Assembly: GCA_028583415.1 (NCBI GenBank)
Contig: CM053269.1
Span: 77,243,567 to 77,307,566 of the forward strand
Length of the DNA: 64,000 nt
From: Protea cynaroides
Lineage: Eukaryota; Streptophyta; Magnoliopsida; Proteales; Proteaceae
Direction of reading: 5' to 3'
Shown: positions 1-11,900 of the stretch, piece by piece
Position numbering within the stretch: the first letter of the stretch is position 1
Layout: the number at the start of each line of letters is the position of its first letter
Notes under the pieces: generated by a model
What the model was told of the DNA's origin: nothing
The model's input: the letters and a program-made list of their open reading frames with translations, nothing else
Database searches by the model: none
Position numbers and translations under genes: made by a program

Positions 1-453
1 CCCAAGTGATGTCCAAGAAGATATCCTCTCAAGGCTACCTGTGAAATCCTGATTAATGCGCTTCAAGTGCATATGCAAGAATTGGTGTAATCTAGTTACC
101 AAACTGCATTTCATCAAAATGCAACTGAATCGATCAACCCAAATGAAAGATGGCTCCAAGTTAGTCTTTTCTGATGAAGGTAAAATCTACTCTTTGGATG
201 TCGAGGCATATGGAAAACAGTACCTTGAAACTGGAGTAGAGCAAAAAGATTATATGCACAATGAATGTGTAGGATTTTACTACCATTTCCAGATGATCCG
301 TATTATCGGACGTCATCAACTAACGGACATCATAACGGACAGGTCTATATAAAAAGATATTAGAGGAGGTTCTTATAATTATGGGTTCGGTTACAGTCCC
401 AGAACCGATGAATACGAGGTGATGATAATTTCAGAATACTTGGGAGTACCACA

Positions 454-1152
454 TATTGGGAATAGTCCTAAATTACTAATGAGATTGGAATCATGTGGTC
501 TTACATATGGAGAGTCTCTCCATTTACTAGTTCGTACTTTTGAGTTGAAAACTTGACATAGTATCAGAGTTCCAAAGCTCCAAGTTCCCTCTCATAATGA
601 TCCTAAAAAGAGATGTGTAAAAAAATGAACTATAATCACCAAAGAGGGATGGTTACCAAATAAAACATGGACTATATGCCTCCTGAAAAAGAGGGACTAG
701 TTAGGATTTACATCCTCTCCTCCTTGAGATTCGGGAGGAGGGGCGGCGGCTTGGATAGATGGTCAACACCTGGCTCTCGGGTGAGTCCGAGCCCTCCATC
801 CAAGCCAACACCGAGCCGACAGGGGGTGTCGGTTCGAATGGAGGGCTTGGATTCACCCGAGAGTCAGTGTCGGCCATCCATCTAGGCCACTACTCCTCCT
901 CCCGAATCTCAGGGAGGAGAGGATTTGAATCCGACCAGTTACTTTGCAAGGGATCAGTCACCTGAAAAAGAGGGACCAAGTCACCTAAAAAAAAAGATAA
1001 GTGTCATGTATTGCTACATATACACTACCTAATAGTGGGGTTACATATGAGAGGGGAGTATTGGGAATAGTCCCACATTGCTAATGAGATTGGAATCCTC
1101 TGGTTTTATATATAGAGAGTCTAGTTCAAACTTTTAAGATGGGAATTTAACA
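454..1152 (+). mobile_element. TRIM-like miniature LTR retroelement inside the F-box pseudogene
   Basis: Two related direct repeats of about 100 bp (454-558 and 1059-1152) both start TATTGGGAATAGTCC and end in ACA. Directly after the first is a degenerate initiator-methionine primer site (tagtatcagagt, 559-570). Directly before the second is a purine tract (gagaggggag). There is no coding capacity. The flanks ccaca (449-453) and ccatg (1153-1157) look like a decayed target duplication, and the intact gene has taccacgta at this place. The layout of LTR, primer site, short interior, purine tract and LTR is that of a TRIM. The LTRs are clearly diverged, so the insertion is old. Confidence 0.72.
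711..926. repeat. Imperfect inverted repeat (hairpin) inside the TRIM-like element
   Basis: The left arm starts catcctctcctccttgagat and the right arm, reverse-complemented, starts aatcctctcctccctgagat. Both then continue with cgggaggagg. Further in, ggcttggatagatgg pairs imperfectly with ccatccatctaggcc, and ctctcgggtgagtccg with the cacccgagag region. The hairpin is GC-rich compared with its surroundings and is flanked by a direct repeat of about 15 bp (cctgaaaaagagggac at 682 and 961). It could be a foldback or MITE inserted in the TRIM, or part of the TRIM interior. Confidence 0.6.
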
Positions 1153-1320
1153 CCATGTGCTGGATTTACCCACCTAATCATGTACTGGTCAATGGAGGTC
1201 TTCATTGGATGGCAAGTAGCATGCCAGGTTTTTTTAGTAGTTCCCATTTTGTTTGATTTTGGGAATGAGGAATTCAGGGTGTTGTCTCTGCCCAAAAACT
1301 TCAGCCAAGAAGCAACTAAT

Positions 1321-1704
1321 TATTGGGTTGGTGTCTTGTATTCTGTGGGGTCCGCACTATTAATAGAATTGTACTTGTATTAGGCTTTGGTCTATTACAT
1401 GTATGGGATAAACTTATAATTATGGTGGGATTATGATTTCTAGGTTTCCTTATATATTTTCTCTGTGTGGGGAAATCTAAGTAAGGCCGTAAAGGGCGGT
1501 CAGAGAATTCTCCTCTGATAGTGGAGAACTGAAGGCGCTGTAAGGCTGACAAATAAACTAAGCCTGTCAGGTAGGGAGCTGTAGAAGTTTCTTGAGAATA
1601 AAGAATTTTTCTTTTCTCTGGTGGACGTAGGCATCCCATGATGGGTACTGAACCACGTTAATTTTTTGTATTTTCTTCTTGTTTGCATGTCTCCAATCAT
1701 AACA
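1321..1704 (+). mobile_element. Solo LTR (384 bp) with perfect CTAAT target duplication
   Basis: The sequence runs from TATTGGGTTGGTGTCTTG to CAATCATAACA and is flanked by ctaat at 1316-1320 and 1705-1709. F-box homology resumes right after the second ctaat. A related copy at 22449-22784 begins TGTTGGGTTGTGTC and ends CCTAACA. Both carry the conserved gtggacgta..gcatccca stretch near the 3' end, typical of the R-U5 part of a plant copia LTR. There is no internal retroviral sequence, so this is what LTR-LTR recombination leaves behind. Confidence 0.87.
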
Positions 1705-1925
1705 CTAATTACCCCATGGGGTTGGTTGAATCGGGTGGTTTTCTCTCCATCTTTGGAATGATGATGAGAATTTCGAGCTTTGGATCATGAAGGATTATGG
1801 TGATGAACAATCACGGACTAAGCAAACCAATTTTCTGTTGCGGCCACCCCAATATTATCTGGGCTTCAGGAATCGTTTATACCGTAATGCATGCGGAAGA
1901 ATGATAAAGTTGTATTGTTTAAAAC

Positions 1926-4131
1926 ACATCTTAATTTTCTCCACCTCTTCCATTCCCTTCACCATTCTCTATGAAAAATTCAATGATTAAAGCATCTAAT
2001 CTTTTAAATGGATTAGCCTCATCAGTCATTAGGTTCTCCCCAAATTCCAAATTCTCTCTATGCTATTACTTAGATCATAATGACATTAGCAATGCTAGTC
2101 ATGATTTGCCATTGTAGGAGCATTTGATGGGAGGAATCCAATTGGAAAACTCTTAATTACAGTCTCCCAAAAGTTTTAGATCCAAAATCGTCTTTGCTGA
2201 CTGTTTGCTAACAGTGTTTCTCAAGTTGCAGAGAGGGACTCTGGCTTCAACATAATGCAATTGGTAAGGATTGTTTGCCGCTTTTTCTTGCATTTTCCTT
2301 CATCAAAGGGGGATGATACTCCACTGGACTTAGCGGATTTGCAGAAGCAAGGTCGTTCCAAATGAAAGATGAAGAAGGTACTTACTTACCTTCAATTGTT
2401 GGAAAATAAAGCATGGGTTTTAATCCTTTTATGTGGTGTTCCTTCCTAAAAATGGCTGAGCTGAACTCTTAAAGCCTTTGTAGTTATCTCTCTAGTTGGA
2501 ATTTTATGTTATTCTCAATTTTGTCTTGCTTTGATCAGTTCAGTATCAACCATTAGATGGAGCCCGGGAATCTACCGAACCAAATGATTTTCCCAATGAG
2601 AGATGAAGAAAATACTTATCTTCAATTTAAAAAAAAGAGAGACATCATCGGAGAAGAACCAGATCACATTTCCTACTTTGGAATCGTTGTTGAGAAAGAA
2701 CGATTTTCCCCATTTGCAAAAATAAATGGGGAAATTTTCAAAATCAAAGGGAATGCATGGTGTTGGGAGTAAAGCCGTCTTTCACGTTTGAGTGTCGGCA
2801 AATATTATTATTGTAATTATCACAAAAAAAAATGAATACGTGTCATTAAGCCAAACTAGAGGTGAATGAAATCTCTATATTTCAATAAAAGAATTTCAAT
2901 GATTATAACCATTGTTTTTTTTTATTTTTTTTTTATTTTTTTTTATTTTTATTTTTTGTAAATCATTGACCTATCGAATCTTAGTGGTTGCCATAATTTA
3001 AAACAAAATGAATGACCATGATCCAATTTTTTTTTATGTGTTAAAATATAATGGTTCAACTATATATTTCCAATTAACATCTTTTAAAAATGAATTTTCA
3101 TAAACCGCCATTTTCAAAAACAAGTAAACCATGGTGTGGTAATTATCCCTTTAATGTTAGAAACTGAAATGTAATTTCTCCAAATATTTATTAAAGTGGA
3201 TGCTGATTGAAACAAGTTTATTAAGAGGTATGGGTTAGGTGGGGTGTATTGTGCACATTAATTAATATGTTGGTCCAGAATCACTTTGTTATCGGGCTAA
3301 ATTTATCGGGTTAACTTTTGATTGGTTCATTTTTGGATCTATTAACTGGTCCTGTAACGGATGCAATCTTACTTTGAAGATGATGGAGTTGACCATCATA
3401 TATCCAAATTCTTGACATTCTGTTTAATTCGGGCCCTGATGAAGTTCGATCCTGGCTTGGTTGGTCGGCTTAACGGTTTGGTTTCAACCTAGCTTGAACT
3501 AGACCGAGACCGAGAAGTATCATAACAAGCTAACCCCATACATGTCCTCTATTAATTTGGTCCAGATTGATTTCAGATTAACTCATATAAGTCTACACAA
3601 ATGCAGCCATTCCTCATAGCACTTCCAATTTATTCACAGGCTGCTACCTTTATTTATCATATTGAAAAAATATATTGATATTGTTGAGTCCAAAATCATC
3701 ATTTCTGTTCATTTGATTAATGATACTGGGAATGAAGTTTTGAAATTCTTATTTAAAAAATATTAATTAGCATTATTGAAATGACGCTTAAATATTTAGA
3801 AGAAGGTCGAAGTGGAGAAGAGGATGGTGGTGGAGGAAGAAGGTTGGTGAGTGGAGATCACGATTTTGGATAGTTTTGTAATTAGCATTATTGTTGTGGG
3901 TAAATATTTTATAATTTGTAATTTGTTTTTAATTATATTTTAATGGGACAATTTTTTTATTTTCCTCCCACCTATATAGTGGGGAGAATAGTTTCCCCAG
4001 TGATTCTGGTCTGAAATTTATTTATTTATTTATTTATTTTTTCTTCTTCTTGTCTTAAGGATTAAGGCATTTTTTCCCCTTCTTTTGCTCTCTCTCTCCG
4101 AGTTCTGCGACTCGAAAGCAACAAATAGAAA
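1926..4131. other. AT-rich intergenic DNA, no supported gene
   Basis: No conserved protein was recognised. A 71-codon frame at 2557-2772 (starts MEPGNLPNQM) has no family I know, and a weakly similar stretch lies just upstream near 2360. Poly-T/poly-A tracts occur at 2912-2960 and TTTA repeats at 4018-4040. The last 60 bases (tctctctccgagttctgcgactcgaaagc) are the 5' UTR of the next F-box copy, since the same leader precedes the gene at 53572. Confidence 0.6.
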
Positions 4132-5106
4132 ATGGATGAAAGCAGAAAATTGGAGAAGGAGAAAGGGAAACAGGTAAGTGGGAAGATATCGTGGTCTGTT
4201 TTCCCAAGCGATGTCCAGGAAGATATCCTCTCAAGGCTACCTGTGAAGTCCCTCTTGCGATTCAAGTGCGTATGCAAGAATTGGCGCAATCTGGTTACCA
4301 AACCACATTTCATCAAAATGCAACTCAATCGATCAACCCAAATAAAAGATGGCTCCAAATTAGTCTTTCCAGATGATGGTAAAATCTATTCTATAGATGT
4401 CGAGGAATATGGCAAGCAGTACACCGAAACCGGAGCAGAGCAAAAAGATTATATGCACAATAAACGTAAGAGATTAGCTTTTCCAGATCATCGCAGTTGG
4501 GAATGTGATGATCGGTATTTGTTTATTGTAGGTTCTTGTAATGGCTTACTCTGTTTATATGCTTTTTCTAGCTTGTGTTTGTTGAACCCAGCCACCAAGG
4601 AATACAAGAGGATTCCTGACCCGGAAATTCTTGCTAAGAGACCTCCTTATTATGTTTTTAAAGATTATGGGTTCGGTTACAGTCCCAGAACCGATGAATA
4701 CAAGGTGGTGGTAATTAGAGGATACAAGATTGAAGAGAATATTCATAACGATAGCTGGGTGTACACGCTGGGGACTAATTCTTCTTGGAGATTAATTGAA
4801 GGTAGCACGTACTGGATTCACACAGGTAGTCATGCACTGGTCAATGGAGCTCTTCATTGGATGGCAATAAGTGACATGCCAGGTTTCTCAATTCTGCTCA
4901 TTTCGTTTGATCTTGGGGATGAGAAGTTCAGGTTGCTGTCTCTGCCTAAAAGTTTGAGCCAAGAAGACATTAATCACATGGGATTGCTAGAATCGGATGG
5001 TTTTCTTTCTCTCTGTCATTGGATGGCTGATGGGAAATTCGACGTTTGGATCATGAAGGATTATGGTGATGAACAATCATGAACAATCATGGACTAAACA
5101 ATTTTC
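4132..5106 (+). pseudogene. F-box/FBA gene copy truncated at the C-terminus
   Basis: An open frame of 316 codons (4132-5082) starts MDESRKLEKEKGKQ, as in the intact copy at 53572. The F-box lies at about residues 23-66 (DVQEDILSRLPVKSLLRFK) and the F-box-associated domain runs from about residue 110 to the end (GFGYSPRTDEYKVVV, WVYTLGTNSSWRLIEG). The frame ends because gaacaatcat is present twice in tandem (5071-5080, 5081-5090), which creates TGA and shifts the frame. Homology to the intact gene then jumps at about 5107 to sequence that in the other copy lies downstream of the gene (tctgctccatcag), so about 95 C-terminal codons are deleted. The F-box itself could still bind a Skp1-type partner if a protein is made, but loss of part of FBA argues for a pseudogene. 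Confidence 0.78.
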
Positions 5107-6774
5107 ATCTGCTCCATCAGACATGAGTCCTTGCATTCAGGAAATTGCAGTGTCTTGTACTGTGAAACAAATGAGTCATTATTCACCTATAAAAAGACCT
5201 TGGGCAATCCAGATTGTCTTGTCAGGGTCAGATTTGAATAAAGGATATTCTGCTTACTCTTCAATGCTTGAAATAGTTACAACTTGGACTCTTGGAATGA
5301 AATTGAGGTGCAGAATGCCAGTGGGGATTCCTTCCTTTCTGGCATGTGATTCCAATAGAGGACAAAAGGTGGTCATTGTATTTTGTCTAGCATTTTGGAT
5401 AGAGTTTGAACCTTTAGCAAGCATTCCAGATGTTTTTGGTGTAATCTGGAGGTGGAGACCAGAATGATTCATTGCCAGTTGCCAGTGAAAATGACCCAAA
5501 ACAGAGAGAACATTACGTTAACTAAATCATATTAATACTGTTCTGTAGGTGAGAAAAAATTTCTAAAAGGATACAATCACTGCATTATGCATCATTCTAA
5601 AATTAAATGAAATTAAATTTATAAAAACATTAGTGGGGTGCCTTTCAGGCACTAAAATCTTTGGAACATTCAAATTAAATGAAATTTTTTGCAGGGAAGA
5701 TGTTTGACTACTCTCAGTTTTAATTCCCTTATGGGGTTATATTTTATATCTAAAAGTTTTAAATCTTTTATCTTTGTGGAGGATTAGTTTTATAAGTATA
5801 TACTCTATATAATTGGCCTAGGTACTTCATTGAAGAGCCTTGGACAAGCATTAAAAGAATAACAAAGATTGGGCTGTCCACCTTGTAATTAGACATTTCT
5901 TATCTATTTTTAAGGACATCAACTACAGAAATATAGCATTCCAGATATGATTGTTATATGAGTGATCCAACCAGCAATGAGTATTTCTGTTTTCCTTGTT
6001 TGCCTGTCTCCAAACCAAGCCAGGCCAAGCCAGATTTCTGCTTTGTATTTGCTTTGCCCAAACTTAGCCCCGGTTAGAAAGTGGACAAAGTCCAGACCAA
6101 AGTTAAGCTTAGGTTGGCTAATGGGGTTTAGATTCAGCCCGAGAGCACAGATTCTCTGGACACCAATGAAGAATGTGAACTAGGATCTCGTAAAGTATGT
6201 TTTCTCTTCTTCTTGTGATTGAAAAGCCATATTAGATAATAAAAAAAATGAAAAAGATCAAAACATTGCCAGTGGGGATTTTTCCCACGCCCTTTCGCAT
6301 AATGAGCCATAAGGTCCATTATCACACTCTCTCCTCCGACAAAATGTGGGTCTCTTATGAATGATTCCATCTCCTACCTTCATTGGTCTGATTTCCCCCA
6401 CTGTGGGTAAACTTCCAAAAAACAAATTATAGTTTTTAGCAACTACCAATCTAAATTGTCGCTTGATTTTTGAAAATTATGAAAACAAAATCATTCTTCA
6501 GCTTCTAAAGGTATTGCATAGGGTAGAATGCTAAATAAGTTGTGATCTACTGTGATTCTATGAACCAATAAATTAAAAAAAAAAAAAACATGGTGCCAAT
6601 TAAAGAATTGGCTCGTTTCCCACTCATGTTTATTGGTTTGATAATTGCAATGGATTCCAACTATCACAGAAAAATCATTCTTAGAGGATATATAAGTTGA
6701 GGAATCTAATGACAAGTGAATACAAGGAGTTGCATTACCCCAATCCTTTTCCCCAACTATGTTATGTTTATAGA
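5107..6774. other. Former 3' flank of the F-box copy and intergenic DNA
   Basis: The first tens of bases match the 3' flank of the intact F-box gene near 55014-55035. Beyond that I recognise no gene or RNA. A 134-codon frame at 5063-5467 overlaps the junction and is not conserved with the other copies. The region is AT-rich with short A tracts (6241, 6573). Confidence 0.5.
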
Positions 6775-6930
6775 TTTCTTACAACTGTTGGCTTCAGTTA
6801 GAATCCTATCACCAATGAATACAAGGTGATGGTGATTGCATGTCTTGGTTGAGTAAGATTTTCTATCAGAATTCATGGTGTACTCTCTTAGCAACAAGAC
6901 TTCTTAGAGACTGAAAACTTAAATCATGTG
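6775..6930 (+). pseudogene. Short F-box-associated domain remnant
   Basis: Nucleotides 6790-6920 follow the FBA region of the F-box genes here: a stretch reading NPITNEYKVMVIA corresponds to SPRTDEYKVVVI, followed by a degenerate VYTL..NSSWRL segment (tggtgtactctcttagc...ttcttagagactgaa). A stop codon and frameshifts are present. No F-box is visible next to it. It is more diverged than the other copies, so it is probably an older duplicate. Confidence 0.5.
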
Positions 6931-7430
6931 TATTACATAGTATTTTGAAACTTTTGTAATCCAAACTTCTAAGAACTTGGGAAAACTACAAGATTTCTCG
7001 AATTAGGTTTGGGTTTACAAAAGTACCCATGCTATCTTTTTTCTTACCAAATTAGTTAAAATGAGTTTGGGAATTTCAAAACTACCCAAAACAGTACCCA
7101 TTCCCTTCCAACGTTCCCTTTCTTACATTTTTGCCCCTCAATTCCCTTTCTCATCCTCCCACCTCACAGAGTTTGACTCACTCACCAAAAATCACATGGC
7201 AGATCACATTTTCGACTCCGTCTTTGTGAATGTGTCGGTATCTGTTTCCGATTTCTGATTTGAGTTTTCTGTGAAGAACAACAAGCCACTCACATCCTCT
7301 ATTTATGAGTTGAATCTGATCTCCTAGACCTCTCTCAAGCTTCCATCATTTATCTCGGCACTTATTTCTTCACTGCTATCACTTGGAAATCAAAGTGAAT
7401 ATCTAAATCTAATTCGCAGGTAGGGAGATG
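6931..7430. repeat. Left partial unit of a tandem repeat (period about 461 bp)
   Basis: The part from about 7190 to 7425 (tctttgtgaatgtgtcggtatc ... ctaaatctaattcgcagg) matches 13018-13168 and, with the copia insertion at 7431-12707 removed, continues directly into the unit starting near 12713. The copia element therefore landed inside a pre-existing tandem array. No coding capacity was recognised, and I cannot say whether the unit is a satellite or a decayed element. Confidence 0.6.
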
Positions 7431-7632
7431 TGATAGAATAGCTCAGAAAATGAAGAAGACCGAGAACTCTCTGGATTAGCTCAGAAAATGAAGAAGACCG
7501 AGAACTCTCTGGATTCTATCAATCTTTTTTTATGTTACAACAGTGTTACAATGTATTTATAACAACTGAAAAGTACAAGGGTAAACTAGGAATTTCACTA
7601 AGCTAATTAACAAATATAAATATACTGTAACA
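7431..7632 (-). repeat. 3' LTR of the copia element
   Basis: On the minus strand it runs TGTTACAGTATATTT to GCTATTCTATCA. It contains a TATA-like TTATAAATACATTG and a tandem duplication of about 38 bp (agctcagaaaatgaagaaga...) that is also present in the other LTR, so the duplication predates this insertion. Confidence 0.95.
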
Positions 7633-7638
7633 TGCCCC

Positions 7639-8967
7639 TCAAGCTGATGAAGACACTTGTCGAAGTCCTAGCTTGCTAATAAGAAATGTAAGCGGCCCAT
7701 GAGCCAAAGCTTTGGTTAAAATATCAGCTCTTTGAAACTTGGACGAAATATGTTGAGGTTGAATCATGCGCCGTTGTATTTTTTCGCGCACAAAATGACA
7801 ATCAATCTCGATATGTTTTGTGCGTTCATGAAAAACCGGATTGGCCGAGAGATGAAGAGCAGATCTATTGTCACAAAAAACTGGCATTGGGAAAGGATGC
7901 ATAAAGCCCATATCAGCAAATAAAGCTTTAAGCCAGGTAAGTTCACAAGTGAGAGTAGCAAGCGCTCGGTATTCAGCCTCAGCCGAGGACCGAGAAACCG
8001 TATGCTGCTTTTTGGTCCGCCAAGAAATTGGACTAGATCCAAAGTAAATGATATAACCAGTGGTAGACCTTCTTGTAAACGGACAGCTGGCCCAGTCAGA
8101 GTCACTATAGCCAGTGATAATCGGAGTAAGACACCGTGACATACTAAGGCCCAAAGATAGTGTCCCTTTTATATAACATAAAACCTGAGTGGCTGCATCA
8201 AGATGAGGCTGTCGAGGTGCATGCATAAACTGACTCAGAATTTGCACCGAAAAACATAAATCTGGGTGTGTGACTGTGAGATATATCAATCGTCCGACCA
8301 GTCGACGATATGAAGAGGGATCAGACAATAATGGGCCAGTCTCATTGTCAAGACGAAGATTTGGATCCATTGGAATTAAACTGGGCTTGCTGGCAAGTAA
8401 ACCTGAATCATCAAGTATGTCTAGTGCATACTTTTGTTCAGTAAGAAGAAGCCCATTCGGTGTGGTGATGACTTCAAGGCCCAAAAAATATGTAAGATGG
8501 CCCAGATCCTTTATATTAAAAAATGAGTGAAGCTGAGCCTTCGTAGCAATAATATGGGCCTCGTCAGATCCTGTGATGATTATATCATCCACATATACTA
8601 ATATGATGGTATTAACCAATCCATGTCGATACGTAAACAAAGATGCATCACACAAAGATTGAGTAAAGTCCAAGGTTACAAGAACATCCACAAATTTCCT
8701 ATTCCACTGGCGGGGTGCTTGCTTGAGGCCATATAGAGATTTGCGAAGACGACACACCACACCCTTGGGCAAAGGATAACCACCAACAGTGTAACCCGGT
8801 GGAGCATGCATATACACCTCTTCGTCTAAATTACCATGTAAAAATGCATTCTTAACATCCAATTGATGTAGGGTCCAACTTTTGTAAGAGGCAAGGGCAA
8901 TTAAACACCTAACTGTCACCAGTTTGGCCACAGGTGCAAATGTTTCATGAAAATCTAAACCCTCTAA
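7639..8967 (-). CDS. Copia polyprotein, C-terminal part: reverse transcriptase and RNase H
   Basis: This is the continuation of the polyprotein in the same frame after the amber codon at 8968-8970. It has no start of its own; the first methionine-like codon in the frame is not a natural initiation site. Visible motifs are FHETFAPVAKLVTVR, LYGLKQAPRQWNRKF, the RT catalytic YVDDIIITG, and an RNase H domain with YSDSDWASC, SWRTKKQHTVSRSSAEAEYR and HIEIDCHFVREK. It ends at 7639, seven bases from the 3' LTR. RT copies the element RNA into cDNA primed by tRNA, and RNase H removes the RNA strand. Catalytic residues look intact. Without readthrough of the amber codon this part would not be made. Confidence 0.93.
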   Translation of the reverse strand, partial: LEGLDFHETFAPVAKLVTVRCLIALASYKSWTLHQLDVKNAFLHGNLDEEVYMHAPPGYTVGGYPLPKGVVCRLRKSLYGLKQAPRQWNRKFVDVLVTLDFTQSLCDASLFTYRHGLVNTIILVYVDDIIITGSDEAHIIATKAQLHSFFNIKDLGHLTYFLGLEVITTPNGLLLTEQKYALDILDDSGLLASKPSLIPMDPNLRLDNETGPLLSDPSSYRRLVGRLIYLTVTHPDLCFSVQILSQFMHAPRQPHLDAATQVLCYIKGTLSLGLSMSRCLTPIITGYSDSDWASCPFTRRSTTGYIIYFGSSPISWRTKKQHTVSRSSAEAEYRALATLTCELTWLKALFADMGFMHPFPMPVFCDNRSALHLSANPVFHERTKHIEIDCHFVREKIQRRMIQPQHISSKFQRADILTKALAHGPLTFLISKLGLRQVSSSA

Positions 8968-11900
8968 CTAGGTGAAACCTTTGGCCACTAACCGAGCTTT
9001 GTAGCGCTCAATTGTGCCATTTGCATGCCTTTTGATTTTAAAGACCCATTTACACCCAATAGAACGCTTGCCTGGGGGTAATGCCATAAGAGTCCAAGTA
9101 TTATTTGCAGTCAACGCATCCATTTCCTCAGCCATGGCCTTTTGCCATTGGGGACACTTACTAGCTTGTCCATATGTACGGGGTTCAATATCCGAATACA
9201 AGTGAGATAACAAAGATTTATAGGACAGATTATTATGGAAAAAAATATGAGGTTCTATTGGGTAGATTATACCTGATGAAGAAGATGTTGACGGAAGCTG
9301 ATGAGTGACGGAACCACAAATATAATCTCTCAATCTACTATTAGGATGATGAGGCCTAGCAGTACGGCGGGGAAGAGGAAGAACCTGATGATCAGATACT
9401 ACAGTAGGTAACACATGTGAAAGGGAAGGGGAGAACACATTGGGCGATGACTCATTGGACAATGACATATTGGGAGGGGAGACAGAAATATCAGGAGAAG
9501 AAACCACAGGAATAACAGTCAGACTATCAGTAGACATTAGAGGATAATCTGCAGAAATATCAGAAAGCACAGTAGGTATAACAGCAGGTTGAGAGACAAT
9601 CTCAGAAGAAGAAGACATAATAGAAGTCGATGATTGAAATGGAAAAATAGTCTCAAAAAATTGGACATCCCGTGAAGTGAAAATTACATGGGAATCTAAG
9701 TCATACACGCGATACCCTTTTTGATTCATAGGATAGCCAACAAAAATACAGGAAGTAGCTCTAGGAGAGAATTTTGATTTATGAGGAGTAGTATTATGAG
9801 CATAACACAGACAACCAAATGTACGAAAATGATCATAAGATGGGAGTTTACCAAATAAGACTTCATAGGGGGATTTACCAGACAATATCGTAGTAGGAAG
9901 ACGATTGATGATATAACATGCAGGAAGAACGCACTCACCCCAGAAATTTAAAGGAAGATGAGCCTGAAACCTTAATGAACGAGCTACTTGAAGAATATGC
10001 CTGTGTTTACGCTCTACAACACCATTTTGTTGGGGAGTATAAACACAAGTCAACTGATGCACAATACCCAATGACTGAAGCAAGTGCTGTAAAGAGGTGG
10101 ATTGAAATTCAGAGCCATTATCTGTTCTAATTATTTTTACAGCAGCCAAAAATTGAGTAGACACGAACTGAAAAAAATTTGAAAGTATATGAAAAGTCTC
10201 AGATTTATTTCGCATCAAAAAAACCCATGTTGTTCGAGAGAAATCATCAACAAGTGTACAAAAATAGTGACACTGAGTATGAGAACGGGTAGAATAGGGA
10301 CCCCAAAGATCACAATGGACAAGTTCAAATGGAACAGCAGTATGTGAAACACTACGAGGAAAACTAGACCTAGTGTGTTTAGCCAATGGACACACATCAC
10401 AAAATTCTGTATAAGGAGAACAAGAAGGAATATGTACCGACGAGTGACCCAATCGGTAATGCCAAACTTTTGAAGAAACTGATAGTGCTACTGTAGAAGG
10501 AGATTGTTCAAAATGATACAGTCCGTCACGCAACAGCCCCACTCCAATCACCATCTTCGTTTGTAAGTCCTGAAACACACAAAAAGTGGGAAAGAAAGTG
10601 ACCGAACATTGTAGTGAGTTTGTCAATTGACTAACAGACAGAAGATTAAATGCAAACTTGGGCACATGAAACACATTAGTCAGGGTAATATTTGAAGAAA
10701 TAGGTGTGTTACTAACACTGGAAATCTGATATTTAGTGCCATCCGGCAGAAGAACTGGGGGATGTGTTACAGGAGACACTACTTGAGAATCAGAAGTAGG
10801 AAAGGAAGCAAAATGATTAGAAGCTCCTGAGTCAATAACCCAGGAGGAGGAAGACAGATTAACAGCATGAAGACAGCTATACATACCCGCAAAATTGACA
10901 GAGGGAGAAGAGTTGTTCAAAAAATGCCATAAGGCGCGATATTGAGTAGTTGTAAGTGGAGGCAGGGGAGAAGCCACAACATCTGACTGAGGAGTTGTTA
11001 CATTCAGTGGCACAACATTGGACTGAGGAGTTGCTACATGAGAAGACAGAGGCATAGAGTCATTAGGAACATCCAATGCCATATGCAGTTGAGGCATAGA
11101 CCGATGATAGTGCTGTTGGGAGAAATGATGTTGTTGTTGTGAAGGGAGATATGACTGTGGTGGCGTAGACCGATGCGGAGGGCCAAGTTGTGAAGACCGA
11201 CGAGGAAACCCCGGTGGAAATCCATGTAAATCATAGCAAACCTCCCGAGTATGACCATACTTATTACAATAGGTACACAAGGGTCGAGATCTTGAGCCAT
11301 TATTCTGAAGCTTTGACGCAGTGGAAGAGCGAAAAACAGGACTAGCAGTAGCAGTCCATGACTCGGACTTATTTGAAAATCGATTCACAACACAAGCAAT
11401 ATTCTCTGTTGAGGATGACACAGAGCACAAACCGTGATGACGCTCTTCTTGAAGCACCAGAGAGTATGCTTTGGTGACAGATGGTAAAGGCTCCATAGTA
11501 AGCACTTGTGTCCGAACAGTATTGAATACTTCATTCAATCCCATTAGGAATTGAAAAACTTTCTCAACTTCAACTTGTTCTGTATATTTGGGAAGACAGC
11601 CACACGGACAATTCAAAAAGTCGACAAAAGAACCAAGTTCATCCCAAAGAGTTTTCAGACCTGAAAAATACACTGAGACAGATCTTGAATCTTGACGAAC
11701 GCGAAAGCTTCGCTTTAATTCATACAACCTTGGACCATTCCCTTGTGTATATCGGTTCTCCAGATCAAGCCAAAGATCGCGAGCTGTCTCAGCATAGACC
11801 ACTGTCGCATGAAGATCCTTAACCAGACTATTGTAAATCCAAGCCATAACCATACTATTACACTGAACCCACGTAGAAGCTAGAGCAGGATCAATCAGAC

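Larger units (their letters stand above)
1..1925 (+). pseudogene. F-box/FBA pseudogene, split by two retroelement insertions
   Basis: This is a decayed copy of the F-box genes at 4132 and 53572, entering from the left edge. The F-box motif (DVQEDILSRLPVKS) is broken by an in-frame TGA at 50-52, where the intact copy reads Ser-Leu-Met-Arg; three extra bases create the stop. Homology continues to about 300, restarts at about 360-450 (GFGYSPRTDEY-like stretch), resumes at 1153-1320 after a TRIM-like insertion, and again at 1710-1925 after a solo LTR. The WIMKDYGDEQS-like segment lies near 1785. Frameshifts and a deletion before 450 mean no product of the family can be made. Intact relatives are predicted SCF ubiquitin-ligase adaptors. 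The 5' end of this copy lies outside the window. Confidence 0.88.

Noticed and set aside
2557..2772. 71-codon frame MEPGNLPNQM...
   Set aside because: There is no recognisable family, no promoter or splice context, and it sits in AT-rich decayed DNA. It is noted in the intergenic entry only.
7732..9205. Plus-strand frames at 7732-7923, 8270-8530 and 9014-9205
   Set aside because: They are antisense to the conserved copia polyprotein on the minus strand.
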